5,495 nt of DNA, from NCBI GenBank assembly GCA_012271065.1, contig JAAXHE010000091.1, positions 1 to 5,495 of the forward strand. Direction: 5' to 3'. The DNA comes from Candidatus Latescibacterota bacterium (GTDB lineage: Bacteria; Latescibacterota; UBA2968; GCA-2709665). The notes beneath the pieces are model-generated. The model made no database searches. It saw only the letters and a list, made by a program, of their open reading frames with translations, and was not told where the DNA came from. Of this stretch, positions 1 to 5,495 are shown piece by piece (the first letter of the stretch is position 1; each line of letters opens with the position of its first letter). Both the position numbers and the translations under genes were made by a program.

Positions 1-26
1 CGGTCGTGGACGGGTTGGCCCGTCAT
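1..26 (-). CDS. Start of a downstream gene overlapping the phosphotransferase stop codon (partial)
   Basis: On the minus strand an ATG (positions 26-24) overlaps the TGA stop (25-23) of the preceding gene in the ATGA arrangement typical of translationally coupled operon genes. Eight codons are visible before the window ends, reading MTGQPVHD. No clear Shine-Dalgarno sequence precedes it, which fits re-initiation by ribosomes finishing the upstream gene. Eight residues are too few to assign a family. From context, a separate ATP-grasp (pyruvate phosphate dikinase N-terminal type) subunit is a reasonable guess, because the upstream protein lacks that domain, but this is inference only. The ATG could also be a chance overlap. 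Confidence 0.4.
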
Positions 27-1747
27 GGCGCTGCCGCGTCTGGCTGAAAGATTTCGACGACTCCCGCCGACCCGTCTACGCGGACCTCATCGCCGGTGCG
101 CAGGATCTTGCTGCCTTTGACGGTGTTCATGACGCAGGGGATGCCCAGTTCACGGGCGACCACGGCGCCGTGACTGAGCGAACCGCCCATGTCGACGACC
201 GCACCGGACGCCAGCATGAGCAATCCCGCCCAACCGGGATCCGTCGTGGGGCAAACCAGGATTTCCCCCGGCTCCATGCGGGCGTCGCCGGTGGGACCGG
301 TCAGCACCCGGACGCGCCCCCAAACGATACCCGGACTCACACCCGTACCGGTGATGGTCTCGGCTTTTTCGGCGTCGGCTGGTTCCGCGTCGCCCTGACC
401 CGCATCGCCCGGTGCCGCGTCGGCCGGTTCGGTCTCTTCCGGTTTCTGCTCAAGCGATTGCGTCTCGAGCGGCTCCGGTACACCACTGAAGTTGAACGGC
501 AGTTCGATTTTCAGATATTGCTCTCTTTGCGCGGCGCGCCGGGCGATCTTTTCGCGTAGCGCCGGCGGGTCATCGCGAAACTCCGGGTCGGCTATCTCCG
601 GCAACGTCAGGTGAAATATGTCCTGCGCGGATCCCAGCACGGCCGCATTCGCCAGTTGATCCCCCAGCACGCTGGCGGCACAGCGCGCCGCGTCGATGGT
701 GCACAGGAAAGTGGCCTTGCTGGTCTCGCGCAACTGGACGAAGCGCCGGGTCTGGCTCAGGACGAATCTCGCCTTGGGCCGTTCCGCCACGGGTAGCCGC
801 GCCAGCAAGGTTCGCTCCGCATCGGCGCGCGACCGTTCCCGCGCTCGCTGCAGGTTGCCGGGCGATTGTTCCTCCGCTCTCTGACGCATTTCATCGATCA
901 GGCGCGCGAGCAGCGCAGGGTCTTCGCGCCAGGAGGGCTCCGAGAGCTGTCCTTCCGCAGTTCCGTGGAAGCCGTACCGCCGAATGAAGCCGTCCAGGCC
1001 CGCCCGGTCGTGCGCCACCTCCCAGAGGTCGTCGAGCATTTCCGCTTCATCGATTCCGCGCGCGCCGGTTACCAGTTCTGTTTCGAGACCCGAGTGTCCG
1101 GCCATTGCCGCAAGTCTCGCCAGGCGGGCATAGAGCAATCCCATGATCAGGCCCGTTGCCATGTGGATTTCCATGATCCTCACGAAGCGGTCCTGGGCTT
1201 CGACGATCGTCTCCACGGCGGCTTCGATCGTCCGGGGCTTGCGGGTACCCACTGCCCGAGTCCACCAGCGATGGGTCTCGAGGCGCAGTGCCGCCTGTTT
1301 TCGGGAGAGCCGGAGCGCCGTCCATAGCATTCGCGCGACGCGAGAAACCGGGAACCGGAAAGCGGGCCGGCCCCCGCGAGCGCGGGCGCCATCGCCATCC
1401 TTGCTCAACATGACCTCTTCCATCGTGCCCCTGGAGTACAGCGGCACCCGGTCGAAGAATGGCTGTTGCGCGCTCAGGTTGATGGCTGCCTGGCCAAAGA
1501 ATGCACCAACGAAGAAATCTCCTGGCCGCTCCGGCGCTCGTACTTCCGATCGGGCGCAGGCGCCCACGGCGTGAAATCCCCTGAGCGCGCCCAGGTTGTT
1601 GGGTCCGGACCAGAACGTGAATCCCAGTGCTGTACAGACTCCCGGGAGCGCTTCGGCGATGTTGTTGCGCGACCAGTTGGTGTGGTCGGGCACGATGAAG
1701 TGCAGCGGGTCGAGGTCGGGGTGCGGGCTCAAGTCTGCAATGCCCAA
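23..1747 (-). CDS. PEP-utilising-enzyme-like phosphotransferase subunit with C-terminal phosphohistidine swivelling domain
   Basis: Seen: with the start used here the product is 574 aa. Residues about 460-567 form a PEP-utiliser mobile domain, with the motif GGSLSHGAVVAREL and catalytic His at about residue 526 (codon at 172-170). The middle has the family-like segments RYGFHGTAEG (about 257-266) and SQDIFHLT (about 373-380). An acidic Ala/Glu/Asp-rich linker (about 424-464) joins middle and swivel. There is no ATP-grasp domain before and no PEP-binding barrel after. Known: in PEP synthase, rifampin phosphotransferase and phenylphosphate synthase this His carries phosphate from an ATP-grasp unit to the acceptor. 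Inference: a cytoplasmic phosphotransferase subunit needing a separate ATP-grasp partner; the substrate is unknown. Start: no in-frame ATG precedes the conserved region. The TTG at 1747 has a GAGG 10 nt upstream. The frame stays open to a TTG at 1936, but that stretch has rare codons (AGA, AGG, ATA, GTA) and holds the operator-like palindrome, so it is probably not coding. Confidence 0.8.
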   Translation of the reverse strand: MGIADLSPHPDLDPLHFIVPDHTNWSRNNIAEALPGVCTALGFTFWSGPNNLGALRGFHAVGACARSEVRAPERPGDFFVGAFFGQAAINLSAQQPFFDRVPLYSRGTMEEVMLSKDGDGARARGGRPAFRFPVSRVARMLWTALRLSRKQAALRLETHRWWTRAVGTRKPRTIEAAVETIVEAQDRFVRIMEIHMATGLIMGLLYARLARLAAMAGHSGLETELVTGARGIDEAEMLDDLWEVAHDRAGLDGFIRRYGFHGTAEGQLSEPSWREDPALLARLIDEMRQRAEEQSPGNLQRARERSRADAERTLLARLPVAERPKARFVLSQTRRFVQLRETSKATFLCTIDAARCAASVLGDQLANAAVLGSAQDIFHLTLPEIADPEFRDDPPALREKIARRAAQREQYLKIELPFNFSGVPEPLETQSLEQKPEETEPADAAPGDAGQGDAEPADAEKAETITGTGVSPGIVWGRVRVLTGPTGDARMEPGEILVCPTTDPGWAGLLMLASGAVVDMGGSLSHGAVVARELGIPCVMNTVKGSKILRTGDEVRVDGSAGVVEIFQPDAAAP

Positions 1748-1851
1748 AGAGGTGTTGCCTCGAACCAATGACAATGCGGTCGTCGACTTGACCGTCGGTT
1801 CATTGGTAATCGTGTCCCGTGAGCAAGAGGTTTGGTAATCCCGAATCGGCG

Positions 1852-1867
1852 TGTCCAATATTGGACA
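1852..1867. promoter_or_regulatory. Perfect 16-bp palindrome, candidate operator
   Basis: TGTCCAATATTGGACA is an exact inverted repeat with no central spacer. It sits in the non-coding region between two divergent genes. The right arm is followed at once by a near copy: ATTGGAC (1860-1866) and then ATTGGGC (1867-1873). Such short perfect palindromes are typical sites for dimeric repressors of TetR, GntR, MarR or IclR type. No regulator gene lies in the window, so the cognate protein is unknown. Relative to the candidate promoters the site lies just downstream of the leftward start and upstream of the rightward one, which would suit repression of the former and either activation or repression of the latter. 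Confidence 0.55.
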
Positions 1868-1880
1868 TTGGGCAATCCGG

Positions 1881-1909
1881 TTGAATGCTACTTCATCTAC
1901 AATTATCCT
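1881..1909 (+). promoter_or_regulatory. Candidate sigma-70 promoter for the rightward genes
   Basis: TTGAAT (1881-1886) and TATCCT (1904-1909) are separated by 17 bp and each matches the sigma-70 consensus at four of six positions. The predicted start near 1916 would give a leader of roughly 230 nt before the 111-aa gene. The match is modest and unproven. Confidence 0.25.
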
Positions 1910-1914
1910 TTCAA
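1885..1914 (-). promoter_or_regulatory. Candidate sigma-70 promoter for the leftward phosphotransferase gene
   Basis: On the minus strand TTGAAA (1914-1909) and TAGCAT (1890-1885) are separated by 18 bp, each matching the consensus at four or more of six positions. Transcription would begin near 1878 and pass through the palindrome at 1867-1852 within the first 30 nt. It overlaps the candidate rightward promoter, so the two would exclude each other. A start here would also rule out translation from the TTG at 1936. Confidence 0.22.
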
Positions 1915-2143
1915 TAGACGAGAGTCTGTTGAGCAATGCCGGTGGCGACTTTGGGCGTGGAAGCCTGTGGATACGCTGACCCGCAATTGTGAGCTTGAAA
2001 GAGCACTGAATCCCTTGAGCGCGACTTTTGTTTACAGTTGGGTTGCACTTTCAGAAATGACGAAGAAAATCAAAGTCTTGAGGGCTGGATCACATGCCTC
2101 TTCGGTCTGAGGCGGAGCCTCGCTAGGTTTCAGGGAATCAGAT

Positions 2144-2479
2144 ATGTCCGCCACTCGATTGCCGGAACGGTTCGCGGAACTCGAACCCTTCGTCGAAAAC
2201 TGGGACCTGCCCGATATCAACAGCCGCTATTCGGCGAGGCTCTCGAGTTCCATGGAGGATATGCAGGCATTCAACGATGCCATGGTCGTTCGCGCCGAAG
2301 AGATAAAATCGTGGCTCGACGCCCGCAGTTTCGGCGACTACACCGTGGCTGACCGGCGCCTGGCGCGCCTCATGTTCGCCTATGCGGTAGTGGCCCAGTC
2401 CGTTGAAATCTACAGGCAGCCCGCCGTGCCGGATGCGGGCAATCGAATGTTCGATGTCGTTCTGGAACCGAAGATATAG
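2144..2479 (+). CDS. Small conserved-looking protein of unknown function (111 aa)
   Basis: I cannot assign a function to this gene. The start ATG has an AGGGA ribosome binding site 7 nt upstream (2132-2136). The product is small, soluble and probably mostly helical: there is no signal peptide, membrane segment, cysteine or metal-binding pattern. Notable segments are LPERFAELEPFVENWDLP (6-23), an amphipathic stretch SSSMEDMQAFNDAM (34-47), a hydrophobic helix ARLMFAYAVVAQSVEIY (74-90) and the C-terminal RQPAVPD (91-97). It resembles, from memory only, short hypothetical proteins found beside Rieske oxygenase genes. It is co-directional with the two oxygenases 141 nt downstream and first in that unit, so an accessory role (oxygenase folding, subunit contact, electron delivery) is conceivable but untested. 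It is too short and unlike in sequence to be an obvious oxygenase beta subunit. Confidence 0.75.
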   Translation: MSATRLPERFAELEPFVENWDLPDINSRYSARLSSSMEDMQAFNDAMVVRAEEIKSWLDARSFGDYTVADRRLARLMFAYAVVAQSVEIYRQPAVPDAGNRMFDVVLEPKI

Positions 2480-2609
2480 CCGTGACCGAGCCGTGCGTGC
2501 ACGTTACCGCGATGGGTAGCCCCTCGCGCTGCCCGGCTGAAGGCTTGGGCGTGCCGGGGGATGTCCGCAATGCGGGAAACTCATGGGACAGGGTACCGGG
2601 AACGAGCGC

Positions 2610-2615
2610 AAGGAG
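2610..2615 (+). promoter_or_regulatory. Strong Shine-Dalgarno fixing the first oxygenase start
   Basis: AAGGAG lies 5 nt before the ATG at 2621. It decides this start over the in-frame ATGs at 2561 and 2570, which have no such site and would add 20 or 17 residues not resembling oxygenase sequence. Confidence 0.75.
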
Positions 2616-2620
2616 TGCAA

Positions 2621-3943
2621 ATGCCTGAGAACTATTCGGTCGGAATCGACCCGTCCGTGTTGGAAAAGCAACCGGACGAGATGTGGACCGACAAGTATCC
2701 GGGCATCGGCAAGTCCCGGGTCAGCTACGAGAGCATGACCTCCCCGGAGTTCCACGAACTCGAACGGGAAGCCGTTTTCCGCCGCAACTGGCTATACGCG
2801 GGGCGCGCTGAATGGGTTGACCATCCCGGCAAATTCTTCACCAAGGAATACGAAGTTCTCAGGAACTCGATCGTTGTCGTGCACGGCCACGACGGCAAGA
2901 TCCGGGCTTTCTACAACGTTTGTCCCCACCGGGGCAACAAGCTGGTCTGGAAAGACGAGCCCGGGGAAGCCGTCGAAGGGGTCTGCAAACGCTTCTACTG
3001 CAAGTACCACGGCCTCGGTTACGGCACGGACGGGAAACTCGAGGTGGTGACCGACCCGGAATCCTGGTTCGGCGACCCGGGCCGGGAGCTTGCGCTGGCG
3101 GAAGTGCCGCTCGAGTCCTGGAACGGCTTCCTGTTCGTCAACATGAACCGTACCGGGCCGGAACAGACGCTGCGGGAATTCCTCGGCGACTACTACTGGG
3201 AGGGTTTCGACTGGCCTTTCGAGAAATTCACCGAGCGCTTTGTCGCGCAGGGCGTGACGAAGTGCAACTGGAAAGGTCTCATGGATGCGTTCAACGAGAT
3301 CTATCACGGCGTCTACGTGCACAAGGAAGCATTCCCCTATCTGCAGAAAATGGATTTCAATGCGCTCAAGGCCATGCACGTCAAGACGATGGCCCTGGTC
3401 GGAAAGCACGGCTTCTACATCTCGCCGCGCAATCCCCAGGGACTGTTCGTCACCGATGTCGAACGGATTTCAAAGTGCACGGGTACCGGCCCTCAGTACC
3501 CGGCGGCGGAAGACCTCACAACACTGCCGCCTGCCGCAAACCCGACCCGGACCGACGATTGGGGAACCAGCAGCCACTTCATCTTTCCCAACATTCAGAT
3601 TCAGTTCTACTATCCCAACTGGTACCTGGTTTATCAGTACTGGCCGTTGGCCTACGACAGGATGCGGTTCGAGATAGACTGCCACTACCAGCCGTCGAAG
3701 AACTTTTCCGAGCTGATGTCGCACTATGGCCATGTGGCAACCTTCTGGGATGCGGCTCTGCAGGACATCAACAACCTGGAGGCAACGCAGAAGGGCCTTG
3801 AGATGGGCGTATTCCAGGATTGGCCGCTGACCGACCAGGAACTCATGATCCGGGGCTTTCACCGTCAGATCTACGACCACGTGGCCCGCTACAGGGATGA
3901 GCGGAGCGAGATCGGCGGCGCCATGGGGTCCGGGCGGTACTGA
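2621..3943 (+). CDS. Rieske non-heme iron oxygenase, alpha (catalytic) subunit, copy 1
   Basis: The 440-aa protein is a standard length for a ring-hydroxylating oxygenase alpha subunit. The N-terminal Rieske domain (about 55-175) holds the [2Fe-2S] ligands C101, H103, C127 and H130. The gap between H103 and C127 is 23 residues, longer than the usual 15-17. The C-terminal catalytic domain has the mononuclear iron site NWKGLMDAFNEIYHGVYVH, with H229 and H234 and a likely third ligand D382 in LQDINNLEATQKGL. E226 occupies the position of the Asp that links the Rieske cluster to the iron of the neighbouring subunit. Members use O2 and electrons from a reductase to hydroxylate or dealkylate aromatic, steroid-like or quaternary amine compounds; the substrate here cannot be read from sequence. 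No beta subunit or reductase is adjacent. It is followed after 56 nt by a paralogue, and they are probably co-transcribed. Confidence 0.93.
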   Translation: MPENYSVGIDPSVLEKQPDEMWTDKYPGIGKSRVSYESMTSPEFHELEREAVFRRNWLYAGRAEWVDHPGKFFTKEYEVLRNSIVVVHGHDGKIRAFYNVCPHRGNKLVWKDEPGEAVEGVCKRFYCKYHGLGYGTDGKLEVVTDPESWFGDPGRELALAEVPLESWNGFLFVNMNRTGPEQTLREFLGDYYWEGFDWPFEKFTERFVAQGVTKCNWKGLMDAFNEIYHGVYVHKEAFPYLQKMDFNALKAMHVKTMALVGKHGFYISPRNPQGLFVTDVERISKCTGTGPQYPAAEDLTTLPPAANPTRTDDWGTSSHFIFPNIQIQFYYPNWYLVYQYWPLAYDRMRFEIDCHYQPSKNFSELMSHYGHVATFWDAALQDINNLEATQKGLEMGVFQDWPLTDQELMIRGFHRQIYDHVARYRDERSEIGGAMGSGRY

Positions 3944-3999
3944 ACGCAACGGCAAATCCATGCTTTGCCGACGCACCATTCAGAGGTAATCGCCGAACC

Positions 4000-5304
4000 A
4001 TGGCCGTACAGATCAAGACACCACCGGAAAACCGCATCATTGCCGGAGGCGGAGCCTACGATCAGCGGCATTACGAAGACCATCCTGAACTCGGCACCGG
4101 CCTCGTCAGCTACGAGCATGCCATCTCGCCCCGCAGTTTCGAACTGGAACGGGAAGCTCTGTTCAGGCGCTCCTGGATCAATGTCGGCAACGCGCTGCGC
4201 CTGCCGAAGGTGGGGAGCTATTTCACCCGGGAGCTGGAGGTCCTGAATACCTCGATTATCGTCGTACGGGGAAAAGACAGCAAAATCCGCGCCTTTCACA
4301 ACGTATGCCCGCACCGGGGCAACAAGCTGGTCTGGGAGGGCCACCCGGCGCAAGAGACCTCGGGCCGGGCCATGGCGTTCTTCTGCAAGTATCACGGGCT
4401 TGGATACGCACTGGACGGCAGGATGGAGGTGCTGCGCGACCCGGACAACTGGTTCGGATCCCAGGGCTGCGACCTGCGCCTGGTGGAAGTGCCCATCGAG
4501 CTGTGGAACGGCTTCATTTTCGCGAACTTCCAACCCGGCGGTCCGAGCGAGTCCCTGCGCGCGTACATGGGCGAGCACATCTTCTCGGCACTGGACGACA
4601 TTCCGGTCGATCTCTATACCGACCATGTCCGCGGGCACGGCGAAATCGACAGCAACTGGAAGACCCTGCACGATGCGTTTTCGGAGGCGTGGCACGGCTC
4701 GGTGCTGCACAGCCAGGCCATGGTGACGATGCGCAACATCACCTTCAGGGCGCCGCCGTCGCGCTTCGACGGGCCGCACCGCACCGCCGTCAGTTGCGGC
4801 ACGGTGCCCGAGGGCGCGTACACATTCGATATCGAGCGCATATCGCGCGCTTCCGTGACCGGCAGCCAGATTCGGCCCGCCCATGAAATCGGGGCTCCGA
4901 AGGCGGCCTTCGGGCCCGGCCAGCAGGACTGGGTGGCAGTGACGTTTACCGTCTTCCCCAACTTCCAGTTGCAGATCTACGCGCCGGGCTGGATCAACAC
5001 CTACAACTACTGGCCGCTCGCCCACAATCGCATGCGCTTCGAGATCAACCAGTATTTTCAGCCGGCACGCAACTTTTCGGAACTGTTTGCCCGCACGACC
5101 GGCATCGCCCTGGTGCTGGACAACGTGCTGCAGGACCTCGGCCTGCTCGAAGCGACTCAGAGGGGCCTTGAATCCCGTGTTTACGACGCCTATCCGCTGA
5201 TCGACGAAGAGCACAACATCCGGCACTTTCACAAGATGGTGGATGAGCGGATCAGTGCCTATCGACAGGAAATCGGCGAGGACGGAAAAACTCGAAATGT
5301 CTGA
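4000..5304 (+). CDS. Rieske non-heme iron oxygenase, alpha (catalytic) subunit, copy 2
   Basis: The 434-aa protein is a clear paralogue of the preceding gene. The Rieske ligands are C103, H105, C129 and H132, again with a 23-residue gap. The catalytic site NWKTLHDAFSEAWHGSVLH gives H232 and H237, with E229 at the bridging position and D379 in LQDLGLLEATQRGL as likely third ligand, so both metal sites look intact. Blocks such as NVCPHRGNKLVW and CKYHGLGY are identical in the two proteins, while residues about 238-315, which should line the substrate pocket, differ strongly. The two enzymes may therefore act on different substrates or positions, or assemble together. The ATG at 4000 has only a distant AGAGGT (3982-3987, 12 nt away), so its initiation may be weaker than that of copy 1. 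Its stop codon overlaps the start of the following hydrolase gene by 8 nt. Confidence 0.93.
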   Translation: MAVQIKTPPENRIIAGGGAYDQRHYEDHPELGTGLVSYEHAISPRSFELEREALFRRSWINVGNALRLPKVGSYFTRELEVLNTSIIVVRGKDSKIRAFHNVCPHRGNKLVWEGHPAQETSGRAMAFFCKYHGLGYALDGRMEVLRDPDNWFGSQGCDLRLVEVPIELWNGFIFANFQPGGPSESLRAYMGEHIFSALDDIPVDLYTDHVRGHGEIDSNWKTLHDAFSEAWHGSVLHSQAMVTMRNITFRAPPSRFDGPHRTAVSCGTVPEGAYTFDIERISRASVTGSQIRPAHEIGAPKAAFGPGQQDWVAVTFTVFPNFQLQIYAPGWINTYNYWPLAHNRMRFEINQYFQPARNFSELFARTTGIALVLDNVLQDLGLLEATQRGLESRVYDAYPLIDEEHNIRHFHKMVDERISAYRQEIGEDGKTRNV

Positions 5305-5495
5305 AAACCAGGTAAACGCCGTACTGGAGCGGTTCAATGCGCTGCAATCCGGTTGGGGCGAAGAAACCACGTTCGTCGACATGCGGCGTGACCTCGATTC
5401 CTTTTACGGCTCCCTTGCACAGGACATCGGCGCTCGGGTCGAAGCGGTGTCGGTGAAGGGCGTGCCCTGCGAATCGACGACCTTCGGGCCGGTCG
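5297..5495 (+). CDS. Probable alpha/beta hydrolase (HSL/acetyl esterase type), N-terminal fragment
   Basis: An ATG at 5297 opens a frame that runs off the right edge after 66 codons. It overlaps the last 8 nt of the second oxygenase, suggesting translational coupling; only a weak GGA precedes it. The visible part has a helical start, then VDMRRDLDSFYGSL (27-40) and RVEAVSVKGVPCEST (47-61). This layout, an N-terminal cap helix followed by a strand reading like 'v.v.GvP.e', is typical of the N-terminus of HSL-type carboxylesterases, where the oxyanion HGGG motif would come shortly after. Neither that motif nor the catalytic Ser-Asp-His is in the window, so the family call is tentative. If right, it would cleave a carboxylic ester or lactone in the same pathway as the oxygenases. 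Confidence 0.65.
   Translation, partial: MSENQVNAVLERFNALQSGWGEETTFVDMRRDLDSFYGSLAQDIGARVEAVSVKGVPCESTTFGPV

Larger units (their letters stand above)
1748..2143. other. Divergent intergenic region, no credible gene
   Basis: About 400 bp separate the divergently transcribed phosphotransferase gene and the 111-aa gene. The stretch is visibly richer in A and T than the flanking genes. Open frames crossing it (for example plus strand 1832-2110 and the minus-strand extension to 1936) use rare codons and show no recognisable protein motif. It contains a perfect palindrome at 1852-1867, candidate overlapping promoters between 1881 and 1914, a 9-bp direct repeat (TTGGTAATC at 1803 and 1832) and a small set of competing hairpins at 2096-2121. 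It most likely carries the control region for both transcription units. Confidence 0.7.

Noticed and set aside
1748..1936. N-terminal extension of the phosphotransferase from the TTG at 1936
   Set aside because: It has rare codons, lower GC, no family resemblance, and overlaps the palindrome and candidate promoters; no good ribosome binding site is seen.
1985..1994. AATTGTGAGC resembling half of the lac operator
   Set aside because: The second half-site is absent and a 10-bp match has no support from context.
1832..2110. 92-aa plus-strand open frame in the intergenic region
   Set aside because: Its codon use and composition are unlike the neighbours, no motif is recognisable, and it covers the regulatory elements.
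2561..2620. Upstream in-frame ATGs for the first oxygenase
   Set aside because: The AAGGAG 5 nt before the ATG at 2621 is much the better initiation site.
2480..2620. Possible terminator between the 111-aa gene and the first oxygenase
   Set aside because: Only short imperfect GC pairings (for example CGTGCACG and GCCC/GGGC) and no following T run are seen, so co-transcription remains likely.
3889..5382. Long 497-aa open frame on the minus strand opposite the second oxygenase
   Set aside because: It is a shadow of the oxygenase in GC-rich DNA; the plus-strand protein has complete family motifs and the minus-strand product has none.

Overview
The window looks like chromosomal DNA of a fairly GC-rich Gram-negative bacterium, probably a proteobacterium. 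That is inferred from GC-rich codon use, purine-rich ribosome binding sites and the gene types; nothing in the sequence fixes the species. It is part of a catabolic or accessory gene cluster. No RNA gene, insertion sequence, CRISPR array or integrase is visible.

Layout. (1) On the minus strand, positions 23 to about 1747 encode a cytoplasmic protein of the PEP synthase / rifampin phosphotransferase type. It has a middle domain and a C-terminal phosphohistidine swivelling domain with an intact catalytic His, but no ATP-grasp domain and no PEP-binding barrel. A further minus-strand gene starts inside its stop codon (ATGA overlap) and leaves the window after 8 codons. (2) Positions 1748-2143 form a non-coding divergent intergenic region of about 400 bp. 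It contains a perfect 16-bp palindrome (1852-1867) and overlapping candidate promoters for both directions. (3) On the plus strand lies a run of co-directional genes: a 111-aa protein of unknown function (2144-2479), two tandem paralogous Rieske non-heme iron oxygenase alpha subunits (2621-3943, 440 aa; 4000-5304, 434 aa), and the beginning of a probable HSL-type alpha/beta hydrolase (from 5297), which overlaps the stop of the second oxygenase by 8 nt.

How they may work together (inference). The two oxygenases would hydroxylate or demethylate an organic substrate, and the hydrolase would cleave an ester or lactone in the same pathway. The divergently transcribed phosphotransferase-like protein resembles the His-domain subunit of split systems such as phenylphosphate synthase, so it might phosphorylate a hydroxylated or phenolic compound if an ATP-grasp partner lies just off the left edge. 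No oxygenase beta subunit, ferredoxin or reductase is present in the window. The most notable points are the split phosphotransferase, the shared 23-residue Rieske loop of the paralogous oxygenases, and the palindrome between the two transcription units.
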